A stretch of DNA of 64,000 nt, taken from the NCBI GenBank assembly GCA_944321525.1, contig CALULQ010000017.1:1-64000 (forward strand), in the 5' to 3' direction. The stretch is from an uncultured Paraprevotella sp. (GTDB lineage: Bacteria > Bacteroidota > Bacteroidia > Bacteroidales > Bacteroidaceae). Positions 28,801-37,589 of this stretch are shown here, in pieces (within the stretch, counting starts at the first letter, position 1; each line of letters opens with the position of its first letter). The notes under the pieces are model-generated. The model made no database searches. It worked only from the letters and a program-made list of their open reading frames with translations, and was not told the DNA's origin. Position numbers and translations under genes: made by a program.

Positions 28801-29498
28801 TCGGTAAAACCAACCGCATCGGCTTCTTCCAATTGTACCTTTAGGGCTTTCTTCGCACGATAAACTTCATAATCTTTAGAAGCCACGAACTTCCAATCAA
28901 TACTCAAATCCTCATAACCGGCCGTCCACGGATTCACACAAGGAAGCACGATGGTCGACTCTTCCCCATTCACCCCCATATATCCGCCTACGACTTCCTG
29001 GTTCCCGCTATTCTCACCATAGACAGGATCCTCGTCAATCACCTTTATCCAATAAGCCCCATCCTCTTGTGGAAGGATACGCCACAACATGTGCCCTTGC
29101 AGATTGCAATCCACATAGGCCACGTGCGTGCTTTCCATGAACACTTCATGGAATCCTGAATTCGACGGTGCATCCAACATGTTCAAGACCCAGCCTCTAT
29201 ACGTATAAGCCGTGTCTTCCCTGATTAGTCCCCGGTCTGTCCCATAATAAAGCGTGATTTCCTGCCCCTCGTCCCCAACACTCAACTGGGTATTCCAAGT
29301 GTTGCCGTTCGTCATGAACTTTTGCGTGCCCGGATGATAAATGTAATAAGCCCCGCCGCCTGTACCATCCGTACTCAAATCAGGCGTCACGAACTCCAGC
29401 ACCGGGTCGTCCCACTCCATGGCATCGGACGGGCTTGCCAAGAATGCCGCGCCGCACATCGCCACAAAACATAATAATACATTGTTCTTCATAACCAA
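25860..29498 (-). CDS. Large secreted multi-module protein with carbohydrate-binding-like domains and a sorting-type C-terminus
   Basis: The 1212-residue protein has a signal peptide (residues 1-26). An N-terminal region reads GGGAYYIYHPGTQKFMTNGNTW...TLYYGTDRG. Three jelly-roll modules of CBM4/9-like pattern follow, each opening with an NP-F or GN-DF phrase and closing with an FDNFS-(I/L)-YLG phrase: about residues 280-440, 600-790 and 980-1160. Helical FIVAR-like stretches lie between. The end (WYGLNGMRVDEPSRPGFYIKVERWSDGRRSVTKILIR) resembles a T9SS type A sorting domain. No catalytic motif was seen. Its upstream operator matches that of the GH51 operon. It could be a surface glycan-binding protein; this is inference. 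Confidence 0.8.
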   Translation of the reverse strand: MVMKNNVLLCFVAMCGAAFLASPSDAMEWDDPVLEFVTPDLSTDGTGGGAYYIYHPGTQKFMTNGNTWNTQLSVGDEGQEITLYYGTDRGLIREDTAYTYRGWVLNMLDAPSNSGFHEVFMESTHVAYVDCNLQGHMLWRILPQEDGAYWIKVIDEDPVYGENSGNQEVVGGYMGVNGEESTIVLPCVNPWTAGYEDLSIDWKFVASKDYEVYRAKKALKVQLEEADAVGFTDYASYQTLYESHDVSPAAVEQAVQDLADDISGFKYAMASEQNPMDVTHLIYNPSFNGNADGWTMSRDPVEGQDNFQYQGASQPSSDGTPFVGFFERWVPSGNQPDWSITQELHGIPDGKYRLTAYILTNVMADAEAGVSGPEGRFLVAKSLGEEVRVEADVPSPDGAAYAAPYSLEFSVAGGEATIGMRVIGANSNWSGVDNFSLEYLGNGGDAEGIREMLQERAMDAQAELDAYEAENRAFSQNIKLEIVRAIDALQGAVADLSIPEDSLLAAFHGLNDAMGKLEGDMEVYERLWQFAYDEANAYWNPPYENLDLVGLDDFISELMDSYDDRTFDPADIDSVRIWADRIFREEVMKALENGETDEFAGLLGNHDCSDDANVGGWQGANVLVLDGVCEVYNSPTDVYQVLTGLPEGTYEVSANALYRPADNATCMNAYGLEGDGTNNVLSYLYGNDALKKLQHVYTHVFDEPQTGSGMVYVQLDTPNMPEYVGKWAVDSRASAAAAFADGLFRDTLVCYVNADGVLRVGVKMPANSALFGYWTCFDNFSIKYLGADDLSGLASMVETYISQAEGVWNDGRLATAEAEAGLAEAITDAVESIANVSALEKEACMVAVENLQEAIGAYDASCRLVLSLDSLLSCHEGGLTSGAYDQYGGMDEYDELEELVVGVLNLLDMDVPPVADEVRRYIAEISLAYGRMVQNAMDVSFASVETPVEVTGLLGNPDFQKQDEDGEYVSSNDGWNIVFNGGTTMANELVYEFYNNASFDISQTLYGLNPGYYRLDYNGYYRAGDMFLAALAHRDGTEALNAEAYVRTESTVFAKPLMSICEVEKPDKYEAADFVMPDSLFPGSPNNYHCVVNSMLAGHLAFEDGEYEDGFYFQVKEGETVRVGVRKSALIAGDWACFDDFRLHYYGDGEENRPEDMPDGIRSPEDGTASLVDIAWYGLNGMRVDEPSRPGFYIKVERWSDGRRSVTKILIR

Positions 29499-29522
29499 TT
29501 AAATTAAGAAATAAAACGAAGG

Positions 29523-29530
29523 CAAAGAAA
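29523..29530 (-). promoter_or_regulatory. -7-like box of the 1212-residue gene
   Basis: TTTCTTTG on the minus strand differs from TAnnTTTG at one fixed position. It stands at the same distance from the operator (first bases 27 bp apart) as the -7 box of the GH51 operon, which supports its use. Confidence 0.5.
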
Positions 29531-29549
29531 CGGCAAAAGGGAGTCCGGC

Positions 29550-29578
29550 AGGTGGACTATTCTCTTTTTAAGGTGGAC
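29550..29578 (-). promoter_or_regulatory. Candidate HTCS operator, site 2 (direct repeat, 21-bp period)
   Basis: AGGTGGAC occurs at 29550-29557 and again at 29571-29578, 21 bp apart, with a T-rich spacer as in site 1. It lies in the divergent region between the 1212-residue gene (minus) and the HTCS gene (plus). It is 52 bases upstream of the former's start codon and about 60 bases upstream of the HTCS -7 box. It could serve both directions. Confidence 0.7.
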
Positions 29579-29637
29579 GGACGTACCGCAGCCTCACAAA
29601 AGCCCCGAATCCGTTTCCGCGTTCCCCACGAAACCGC

Positions 29638-29645
29638 TAACTTTG
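29638..29645 (+). promoter_or_regulatory. -7 box of the HTCS gene
   Basis: TAACTTTG is an exact TAnnTTTG match and ends 17 bases before the ATG at 29663. It sits downstream of the alternative start at 29552, so that longer frame is not the real N-terminus. Confidence 0.65.
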
Positions 29646-29662
29646 CCTTATTAAAATACATA

Positions 29663-32600
29663 ATGGAAATGAAACCCACGATTCTCTTCCTGCTCTTGCT
29701 GCTCAGCTCCACACTCGCGGCCTCCCTGCCTGCACGGTGGGCCGACCAGCATGCTTTTGCCACAATCGATATGGAAAACGGTATGCCACACAACTTCGTG
29801 GAGGATATCATGAAAGACAGCCGGGGATTCGTCTGGATAGCCACAAACGGCGGAGGGATATGCAGATACGACAGCCATCAGTTCGTCGTGTTTAACCAGA
29901 GTTCGGACAGCCATCCCATCAGAAGCAATTTCGTCAAGGCTATCTGCGAAGACGCGCTTCACCGGCTTTGGCTCATCGGCGAAGGTGGCATAGAATGTAT
30001 CAGCATCCAAACCTTACACCCCCAAAAGACACAAAGCCATGCACCCGAATGGGAACAATTACGCTCACAAGAATTCCATGCCATCCATTGCGACAAGAAG
30101 GGACAGCTATGGCTCAGCGGAAAGACAGGACTATACCGGATAATGTTCGACGCCCAAGGAGATATCGTGGACATTCAAAAGACTTTGGAATATGAAGTTC
30201 CAACGACAAGCGCCGCATTCCACGAAGACCAGGAGGGCATGCTGTTCGGCGTGTCCAACCAGATTTATTCCAGCAAGGACGGAGAGAGTCCTCGTCTTCT
30301 TGCCGACATTCATTTGCCACACTATGCGTGGATTCAAGCACTACACCGGCAAAGAAACCTTTTATGGATCGGCATGAGCAACGGACTATACCGCTACGAC
30401 ACGACAGGAAAACAGTTGCGCGCCTATCATACCTCACCATCGCCCCATTCTCTCACCCAAGATTTTATCACCGACATCATAGAAACCGATGACCACCGGC
30501 TCCTGATTTCCACACTAAAGGGATTCAACGTCTACCGGGAAGAAACGGACGATTTCGAACGGATTCACAGTGAAAACCTGCCGAAAGGAGCCAATCGGGG
30601 CACGTTCTGCGACTTCATTAACTGCATGTTGACGGACCAGCAAGCCATTTGGGCGGGCACTGAGGCTGGAGGACTCATGAAAATCACCCCCAAACGATTG
30701 TTCGTCAGAAACTACTTTCATATCACCGAGAAGGCGACCAGCGTTTCACCGCACGCGGTCAATGCCATTTATGAAGACGCGGAAGGCTATGTCTGGGTGG
30801 GAACCATTGAGGGCGGACTGAACCGTCTGGATACTCAAAACGACACGTTCTCGCACTTCACAGAAGAAGACGGGCTGTCGCACAACGCGGTCAGCTGCCT
30901 GGCGAGCGACGGACACACGTTATGGGCCGGGACATGGGGCGGAGGCGTCTGCGAAATCCGCACTCCAACGGCCCGTCGTCCCGACATACGCCACCTGTCG
31001 TTCCACGGAAAGGAAGAAACAAACAATGGGTTTGTCTGTGCCATGCAATGGGATAGCCTCAACCAGAAGCTTTGGATCGTGACAAGCCAAAACATCTACA
31101 CCTACGCCCCTCACGAGCACCAACTCGACGAACCATTCAAAGGGAAGGGCCTGGGAGGCATGGTTAACGGGAATGCCGGTGCCTGCATCGACAACCACCA
31201 CTACTTGTGGCTGGGACTGACGGCAGGCTTATGCCGCATCGACCTTGAGCAAGTACGACAGGGAAATACGGCCTACCGGCTGTGGCCCGGCAAGCTGGAC
31301 GCATCCGGTTCTCCGCTCAAAGCCCGAGTCTGTTTCGTTTCCAACGCCACAAAAGACCGGATTCTGGTGGGCACAAACGGGAACGGCTTCTACATAGGCA
31401 CGCGCCAAAGCAACGGGGAATACAAATTCGAGCATTACTCCGCACGGGACGGACTCGCCAACAACAGCGTCAGGGGCATCATAGAAGACCAGCACGGCAA
31501 CATCTGGATTTCCACCTTGTACGGATTGTCTTGCTTCGACCCCAAAGGAAAGATTTTCCATAATTTCACGCAGCAAGACGGACTCGCCAACGCATATTTC
31601 TATTGGAACGCCGCCCACAAGGGGCGAAACGGGCATCTTTATTTCGGTAGCATCAACGGACTCTCCGTCGTTTCTCCCATCTCTCCGTCGACACAACATC
31701 ACGACGCCCCCATTGTCTTCACCTCCTGCCGAACCCCTCAAGGCGAACATCCCTTCGAAAACGAACACAGGATAAGTCTCCACGAAAGGGACAGATTCGT
31801 CTTCATCGAATTTACCGCACTGGACTACAACGCCACGCCACAGGCCACCTATGCCTATCGGCTGAAGGGCATCGACAACCAATGGACACCGACCCCATCC
31901 GAAAACCGCACTATCTCCTTTGCCAACCTGCCGGCCGGGAACTATACGTTAGAAGTAAGATATGCGCCAGACGGCATACACTTCGACAACCATACGGCAG
32001 GACAGCTTGAGCTATGCGTCCAGCCCTATTTCTACAAGACTATCTGGTTCAAAGCCTTGGCTGGTTGCTGTATCCTGATGGCCATATACCTTTTATATAA
32101 ATGGCGCATCCACACCCTCAAACAACAGAAAATTCGGTTGCGCTGCCAAGTGGAGGAACGCACGCACGAGTTGGAACAGCAGAAGCAACTCCTCATGAAC
32201 CGTACCGAAACACTGGAACAACAGAATGCCCTGCTAAGCCGGCAAAAGACGGAAATGCTCTCCATGTCGCAGGAAATACAACAACTTACAGCAGACAAAC
32301 TGGCCTTCTTCACAAACATCACCCATGAGTTCCGCACGCCACTGACACTCATCATCGGCCCCATACAGCATCTCCTGCGCCAAGGAACAGACCCGGAAAC
32401 CGGCAAACAACTGGAAATTGCCCACCGCAATGCCGACTACCTGCTCACATTGGTCAACCAACTGCTGGACTTCCGCAAGGTGGAAAGCGGACATATAGCC
32501 ATCCATCCGCACGACTGCTTCCTACGCCCCTTCTTCCAGGACATGGAAATGCAGTTCAAAGCCTATGCCGCCGACAAAGGACTGTCCCTGCAAACCTACC

Positions 32601-33832
32601 TCCATCTGCCCGCCTCCGCCGTATGCCTTGATGAAGACGCCCTTCGCAAAATCCTCATCAACCTCATGTCCAACGCCATCAAGTTCACGCCGCAAAAGGG
32701 CGTCATCAAACTCTTCGCCGCCACCATCTCCGAAGCTTCAGCGCATTCTCTTTTCGTCAGCGTGCGCGACTCCGGTCCGGGCATCGCCGAAACAGACCAT
32801 TCCCGCGTGTTCGACCGTTTCTACCAATCGCACAACCAACTGCACTTGTCGGCATCCGGCCAAAGCGGCACCGGCATCGGACTATACCTTTGCCGACAGC
32901 TGGTGGAACTGCAGGGCGGGAAGATCTGGGTGAAGAACAACCGTACGGCCGGCTGCACCTTCCGTTTCCGCCTCCCGTTGGCCGCAGCCCACGCTCTGCC
33001 TCCGCAAGGACTGCGAACAGCAAGAGAAGGCACACAGGCGGAAACACCCGCGCCAAACCTCCCGGCAGACAAAGACATCAACCTCCTTATCGTGGAAGAC
33101 AACAAAGACATGCGTGAATACTTGCGTTCCATTCTCGCCCCACACTATCATTGCATAGAAGCATCACAAGGAGAAGAGGCGCTCGCCATCTTGCAATCGC
33201 ACACCATAGATTTCATCCTGAGCGACCTGATGATGCCTGTCATGGATGGCATGGAACTCTCCCGCCGCGTCAAGTCCGACTTTTCCATCTCGCATATCCC
33301 GTTCCTGATCCTTACGGCCAAGAATTCCGAGACAGCTCATGCGCAAAGCTTTGAGTTCGGAGCCGACGCATTCCTCACCAAGCCCTTCGACGAGCATCTG
33401 CTCCTGACCTGCATCCAAGGCCTTATGAAGAACCGCAAGATGCTTCAAGAAAAGTTCGCCTACCACATGATCAGCGACGAGTTACGCATCCGGCCGGAAT
33501 CACAAGACAAGGCTTTCATGGACAAAGTGCTCGACACCATGAAAAGGAACTACTCCAACGCCGAATACGGCATCGAAGACTTCACCGCGGACATAGGCAT
33601 CAGCAGAAGCCCGCTCTACAAGAAAATCCAAAGCCTGACGGGCACATCCGTCGGCGAACTGCTGCGAAACTATCGCCTGAACATGGCCAAGGAAATCCTC
33701 ACAAGCAACTCCGGGCGCACGCTCACCATCGCCGAAGTGGCTTATAAGGTGGGGTTCAACGACCCGAAATACTTCACACGCTGCTTCACCAAGCACTTCA
33801 ACGTGCCGCCCAGCAAGTTCGCGGGAGAATAA
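29663..33832 (+). CDS. Hybrid two-component system sensor/regulator (HTCS)
   Basis: HTCS proteins sense glycan pieces in the periplasm and regulate nearby carbohydrate genes. The 1389-residue protein has a signal peptide, a two-component-regulator propeller (residues ~30-690; repeated phrases such as GFVWIATNGGGICRYD and GYVWVGTIEGGLNRLD), a Y_Y_Y domain (~700-790) and a membrane helix (~795-815). The cytosolic part has HisKA (phospho-His in FFTNITHEFRTPLTLI, ~880), HATPase_c (NLMSNAIKFTP, GTGIGLYLCRQL), a receiver (LSDLMMPVMDGMEL, ~1140-1255) and a C-terminal AraC-type HTH (~1290-1389). All signalling residues look intact. It is divergent from the GH51/1212-residue genes and is their likely regulator. 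Confidence 0.95.
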   Translation: MEMKPTILFLLLLLSSTLAASLPARWADQHAFATIDMENGMPHNFVEDIMKDSRGFVWIATNGGGICRYDSHQFVVFNQSSDSHPIRSNFVKAICEDALHRLWLIGEGGIECISIQTLHPQKTQSHAPEWEQLRSQEFHAIHCDKKGQLWLSGKTGLYRIMFDAQGDIVDIQKTLEYEVPTTSAAFHEDQEGMLFGVSNQIYSSKDGESPRLLADIHLPHYAWIQALHRQRNLLWIGMSNGLYRYDTTGKQLRAYHTSPSPHSLTQDFITDIIETDDHRLLISTLKGFNVYREETDDFERIHSENLPKGANRGTFCDFINCMLTDQQAIWAGTEAGGLMKITPKRLFVRNYFHITEKATSVSPHAVNAIYEDAEGYVWVGTIEGGLNRLDTQNDTFSHFTEEDGLSHNAVSCLASDGHTLWAGTWGGGVCEIRTPTARRPDIRHLSFHGKEETNNGFVCAMQWDSLNQKLWIVTSQNIYTYAPHEHQLDEPFKGKGLGGMVNGNAGACIDNHHYLWLGLTAGLCRIDLEQVRQGNTAYRLWPGKLDASGSPLKARVCFVSNATKDRILVGTNGNGFYIGTRQSNGEYKFEHYSARDGLANNSVRGIIEDQHGNIWISTLYGLSCFDPKGKIFHNFTQQDGLANAYFYWNAAHKGRNGHLYFGSINGLSVVSPISPSTQHHDAPIVFTSCRTPQGEHPFENEHRISLHERDRFVFIEFTALDYNATPQATYAYRLKGIDNQWTPTPSENRTISFANLPAGNYTLEVRYAPDGIHFDNHTAGQLELCVQPYFYKTIWFKALAGCCILMAIYLLYKWRIHTLKQQKIRLRCQVEERTHELEQQKQLLMNRTETLEQQNALLSRQKTEMLSMSQEIQQLTADKLAFFTNITHEFRTPLTLIIGPIQHLLRQGTDPETGKQLEIAHRNADYLLTLVNQLLDFRKVESGHIAIHPHDCFLRPFFQDMEMQFKAYAADKGLSLQTYLHLPASAVCLDEDALRKILINLMSNAIKFTPQKGVIKLFAATISEASAHSLFVSVRDSGPGIAETDHSRVFDRFYQSHNQLHLSASGQSGTGIGLYLCRQLVELQGGKIWVKNNRTAGCTFRFRLPLAAAHALPPQGLRTAREGTQAETPAPNLPADKDINLLIVEDNKDMREYLRSILAPHYHCIEASQGEEALAILQSHTIDFILSDLMMPVMDGMELSRRVKSDFSISHIPFLILTAKNSETAHAQSFEFGADAFLTKPFDEHLLLTCIQGLMKNRKMLQEKFAYHMISDELRIRPESQDKAFMDKVLDTMKRNYSNAEYGIEDFTADIGISRSPLYKKIQSLTGTSVGELLRNYRLNMAKEILTSNSGRTLTIAEVAYKVGFNDPKYFTRCFTKHFNVPPSKFAGE

Positions 33833-33934
33833 ACGGCCGGAGTCCGTGGAAGCGGGAACGCCTCCATCGCCCTCCACGGAAGGCCTGCGGAACATTACCA
33901 CCCATCCCAGGAAACGAAAAGCGGGAAAAGACTA

Positions 33935-34017
33935 ACGGGAATCCCCCGGCCCCTTCCACGCCCTCCACCGTGACACCACGGATGGGAAGGGAGCGGAAAA
34001 GACCGGGGGATTCCCGT
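33935..34017. terminator. Long inverted repeat between HTCS and fumarase genes
   Basis: A 15-bp perfect inverted repeat has ACGGGAATCCCCCGG at 33935-33949 and its complement at 34003-34017. Its 53-base loop contains a further pair CCCTTCC/GGAAGGG. It lies between the converging HTCS and fumarase genes and probably ends both transcripts. There is no long T run, so the function is uncertain. Confidence 0.45.
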
Positions 34018-34066
34018 CTGGCGGAAAGACCGGCGCCGCTATGGCCATCCGGCATTCCAGTTCATG

Positions 34067-35710
34067 CTATTTCTTGCACACGTTCCAAGGCTTGATTTGC
34101 TTGAAGAAATCGTTGCCCTTGTTGTCCACGAGGATGAAGGCGGGGAAGTCTTCCACTTCGATTTTCCAGATGGCCTCCATGCCCAGTTCCGGATATTCCA
34201 CGCATTCGATGCTCTTGATGTTGTTCTGCGCAAGGATGGCCGCCGGGCCGCCGATAGAACCAAGATAGAAGCCACCGTGCTTCTTGCAGGCGTCGGTCAC
34301 CACCTGGCTGCGGTTGCCCTTGGCCAGCATGATCATCGAACCGCCGTGGCTCTGGAACAGGTCCACGTAGGGGTCCATGCGGTTGGCCGTGGTCGGGCCC
34401 ATGGAGCCGCAGGCCATGCCCGCCGGGGTCTTGGCCGGTCCGGCATAATAAATAGGATGGTCTTTGATATACTGCGGCAGGTCTTCGCCACGGTCGAGGC
34501 GCTCTTTCAGTTTGGCATGGGCGATGTCGCGGCCCACGATGATGGTGCCGTTCAACGACAGGCGGGTAGCCACGGGATACTTGTCGAGCTGGGCGAGGAT
34601 TTCGCTCATCGGGCGGTTCAGGTCCACGCGAACCACTTCGCCCTCGCCGGCCTGACGGAGTTCTTCCGGAATCAGTTCGCCCGGGTTGCTGTCGAGTTTC
34701 TCAATCCAGATGCCGTCCTTGTTGATCTTGCACTTGATGTTGCGGTCGGCCGAGCACGACACGCCCAAGCCTACGGGGCAGGAAGCGCCGTGGCGCGGCA
34801 AACGGATGATGCGCACGTCGTGGGCGAAGTACTTGCCGCCGAACTGTGCGCCAAGCCCAATCTTGTGCGCCTCTTCGAGCACTTGCTTCTCCAGCTCCAC
34901 GTCGCGGAACGCACGGCCTGTGGCGTCGCCCGTGGTGGGCAGGTTGTCGTAGTAGTGCGTCGAGGCGAGCTTCACCGTCAGCAGGTTCTTCTCGGCCGAA
35001 GTGCCGCCGATGACGAAAGCGATGTGGTAAGGCGGGCAGGCAGCCGTGCCGAGGCTCTTCATCTTCTCGATCATGAAGGGCACCAGCGTCGCAGGATTCA
35101 GGATGGCCTTCGTCTCCTGATAAAGGTAAGTCTTGTTGGCCGACCCGCCTCCCTTGGTGACGCAGAGGAAGCGGTATTCCATGCCTTCGGTGGCCTCGAT
35201 GTCGATCTGTGCGGGCAGGTTGCACTTGGTGTTCACCTCCTCATACATGCTCAGCGGGGCGTTCTGGCTGTAGCGCAGGTTCTCTTCCGTGTACGTCTTG
35301 TAGACGCCCTTCGAGAGTGCCTCTTCGTCGCAGTATCCGGTCCATACCTGCTGCCCTTTCTCGCCGTGGATGATGGCCGTGCCGGTGTCCTGGCAGAAGG
35401 GGAGCACGCCCTTGCAGGCCACTTCGGCATTGCGCAGGAACGTGAGCGCCACATACTTGTCGTTATCGCTGGCCTCGGGGTCATGCAGGACCTTGGCCAC
35501 CTGCTCGTTGTGCGAGCGGCGCAACATGAACGACACGTCGCGGAAGGCCGCGTTCGCCATTGCCGTCAATCCCTCGGGAGCCACCTTGAGGATGGGGTGT
35601 CCTTCAAACTCGCCGACCGAAACATAGTCCTTGGTCAGCAAATAATATTCAGTATCGTCCGTGCCCATCTGGAACATCGGTGCATACTTGAATTCAGGTG
35701 CGTTTGCCAT
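34067..35710 (-). CDS. Fumarate hydratase, class I (iron-sulfur, single-chain)
   Basis: This enzyme interconverts fumarate and malate with an oxygen-sensitive 4Fe-4S cluster. The 547-residue protein is the single-chain form joining alpha- and beta-like parts. The N-terminal part has [17 protein letters not shown] (first cluster Cys, near residue 105), [11 protein letters not shown] and [40 protein letters not shown] gives later Cys residues. The C-terminal part has [26 protein letters not shown], and the protein ends in [13 protein letters not shown]. It has its own transcript. In anaerobic Bacteroidales it serves the reductive branch from oxaloacetate to succinate. Confidence 0.94.
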   Translation of the reverse strand: MANAPEFKYAPMFQMGTDDTEYYLLTKDYVSVGEFEGHPILKVAPEGLTAMANAAFRDVSFMLRRSHNEQVAKVLHDPEASDNDKYVALTFLRNAEVACKGVLPFCQDTGTAIIHGEKGQQVWTGYCDEEALSKGVYKTYTEENLRYSQNAPLSMYEEVNTKCNLPAQIDIEATEGMEYRFLCVTKGGGSANKTYLYQETKAILNPATLVPFMIEKMKSLGTAACPPYHIAFVIGGTSAEKNLLTVKLASTHYYDNLPTTGDATGRAFRDVELEKQVLEEAHKIGLGAQFGGKYFAHDVRIIRLPRHGASCPVGLGVSCSADRNIKCKINKDGIWIEKLDSNPGELIPEELRQAGEGEVVRVDLNRPMSEILAQLDKYPVATRLSLNGTIIVGRDIAHAKLKERLDRGEDLPQYIKDHPIYYAGPAKTPAGMACGSMGPTTANRMDPYVDLFQSHGGSMIMLAKGNRSQVVTDACKKHGGFYLGSIGGPAAILAQNNIKSIECVEYPELGMEAIWKIEVEDFPAFILVDNKGNDFFKQIKPWNVCKK

Positions 35711-35781
35711 AATCGTTTTAATTTAAATTGAGACTTTATTTCAATGTTTATTGCGATAATAGATGTTTGTCTTTCTGCCTT

Positions 35782-37041
35782 TCAAAGCTCTTCCTCATCG
35801 TATTTCTCGAACAGGAAGTCATTATAAGGATACTTCTGCACGTGCAGTTCGCGCACCCGCGCATAGAGCACCTTCTTCAGCTCCTCGATGTTGGTCTTCT
35901 GGCGGGCGGAGATGAAGATGCAGTTCTCGTCGCGGCGGGCCATCCACGTCTTCATCAGGTCGTCCAGCGAGACATTCTCCTTCGTGGCGGGCGTGAGGTC
36001 GTCGTCGTCCTTCTCCACCCAATGGTAAGCGTCAATCTTGTTGAACACAATCATCGAGGGTTTGCCGCTGCATCCCAGGTCGGCCAGCGTTTTCTCCACC
36101 ACTTGGATTTGCTCTTCGAAGTCGGGATGGGCGATGTCCACCACGTGGAGGAGCAGGTCGGCCTCGCGCACCTCGTCGAGCGTGCTCTTGAACGAATCGA
36201 CCAGGTCGGTGGGCAACTTGCGGATGAATCCCACCGTGTCGGACAAAAGGAAGGGCAGGTTGTCGATGATGACCTTGCGCACGGTGGTGTCGAGCGTGGC
36301 GAAGAGCTTGTTCTCGGCGAACACCTCGCTCTTGGCCAGCAGGTTCATCAGTGTGCTTTTGCCCACATTGGTGTAGCCCACCAGCGCCACGCGGATCATC
36401 CGTCCCCGGTTGCTCCGCTGCGTGGTCTTCTGCCGGTCGATTTCGGCCAGCCGCTGCTTCAGGAGCGACATGCGGTTGAGGATGATGCGGCGGTCCATCT
36501 CCAGCTGCGTCTCGCCCGGACCGCGCAGTCCCACGGACCCCTTTCCGCCGCCCGAACCCGAACCGCCGCCCTGACGCTCCAAGTGGGTCCAGAGGCGTTG
36601 CAGCCGGGGCAGCATGTAGCGGTATTGCGCCAGCTCCACCTGCGTCTTGGCATTGGCCGTCTGCGCCCGCATGGCGAAGATGTCGAGGATGAGCGACGTG
36701 CGGTCGAGGATTTTCACCTTGAGTTCCTTCTCTATGTTGCGCAACTGCTTGGCCGACAGTTCATCGTCGAAGATTACCATTCCGATTTCGCGCTCGGCCT
36801 CTTCCTCGGCCTCGATGTAGGCGCGTATCTCTTCCAACTTTCCTTTCCCCACGTAGGTCACGGAGTTGGGGGCTGCGACTTTCTGCGTGAAGCGCTTCAC
36901 CGTGACGGCCCCGGCCGTGTGGGCCAGGAATTCCAGTTCGTCCAAATATTCATTCGTCTTCCGCTCGTCCTGGGTTTGAGTAATCAATCCCACCAAGACA
37001 GCCGTCTCGGCCTGAGCCTCGGAAATCACAAATTCTTTCAT
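35782..37041 (-). CDS. hflX: Ribosome-associated GTPase HflX
   Basis: HflX is a GTPase that binds and splits stalled or stress-inactivated 70S ribosomes. The 419-residue protein has the HflX N-terminal domain (TYVGKGKLEEIRAYIEAEEEAEREIGMVIFDDELSAKQLRNIEKEL) and a Gly-rich linker (GGGSGSGGGKGS). The family signature GLRGPGETQLEMDRR follows, then the G domain: GYTNVGKSTLMNLL (P-loop), DTVGFIRKLPTDLVDSF (G3) and VFNKIDAY (G4). The length is normal. It is followed on the minus strand by the fumarase gene, with a 71-base gap. Confidence 0.95.
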   Translation of the reverse strand: MKEFVISEAQAETAVLVGLITQTQDERKTNEYLDELEFLAHTAGAVTVKRFTQKVAAPNSVTYVGKGKLEEIRAYIEAEEEAEREIGMVIFDDELSAKQLRNIEKELKVKILDRTSLILDIFAMRAQTANAKTQVELAQYRYMLPRLQRLWTHLERQGGGSGSGGGKGSVGLRGPGETQLEMDRRIILNRMSLLKQRLAEIDRQKTTQRSNRGRMIRVALVGYTNVGKSTLMNLLAKSEVFAENKLFATLDTTVRKVIIDNLPFLLSDTVGFIRKLPTDLVDSFKSTLDEVREADLLLHVVDIAHPDFEEQIQVVEKTLADLGCSGKPSMIVFNKIDAYHWVEKDDDDLTPATKENVSLDDLMKTWMARRDENCIFISARQKTNIEELKKVLYARVRELHVQKYPYNDFLFEKYDEEEL

Positions 37042-37589
37042 TCCAGCATTGACATTCTTGATTCAAAAGGCAAAAATACACAAATCCCTGCGGCAAAACA
37101 AGCAGAGACTTCCTGAATTTGCAAGAAATCCAGCAGATTCACTCTCCGAGGGAAGCAAAAGCGGCACAATCCTTGCGCTTGCCGCCGCATTTATGCGGGC
37201 AGCCCGGCGCCGGACGCCCCTGCCCCATGCCCGGCGCCGTCGGGCGGAAGCCGCCAGCGTACTTTGCGGAGAGTACTTGAGTACTCTGCGGCAAGTACTC
37301 GCGTACTCTCCGCAAAGTACAATCCGGGCCCCCGCATGCCGTCCGTCCGCCGACCGCCAGGCGACGACCGCCGGAGCGGACGGAAATCCGGCCCAGCGGA
37401 GCATGACCGCGCCCCATTCCTGCCGGATTATAATTTGACACCCGGCGGCAGGAATACCCCATGCCGGAAAGTTTGGGTCGGAGTCGACTTTTTTCTTGCC
37501 TTACAGACCTAAAAGTCATGCTTTTTGCGTATATTTGCAGGAGAGCAAAAAGCATTATAAACGGCAGACGCCATAAACATACCATTCTT
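37042..37589. other. Gene-free divergent region between hflX and the secreted-protein gene
   Basis: This 548-bp stretch holds the 62-bp palindromic element (37259-37320). A -7-like box TATATTTG (37530-37537) lies about 50 bases before the ATG at 37590. An AT-rich patch just upstream of hflX probably holds its promoter. It is the only one of the five element locations that lies between divergent genes. No gene-like open frame was found. Confidence 0.6.
37259..37320 (+). repeat. 62-bp nested palindromic intergenic element, copy 4
   Basis: Full-length 62-bp plus-oriented copy with intact outer arms GTACTTTGCGG (37259-37269) and CCGCAAAGTAC (37310-37320). The inner palindromes are slightly changed (TTGA and CGCG centres), with CTGCGGCA between. 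The bases after it (AATCCGGGCCCCCGCATGCC) resemble those after copy 5 (AATCCGATGCCCCGCACGCC), so the mobile or conserved unit may be larger than 62 bp. Confidence 0.9.

Noticed and set aside
29552..29662. HTCS starting at the upstream ATG 29552
   Set aside because: A -7 box at 29638-29645 lies after it, and the inner ATG at 29663 gives a proper signal peptide.
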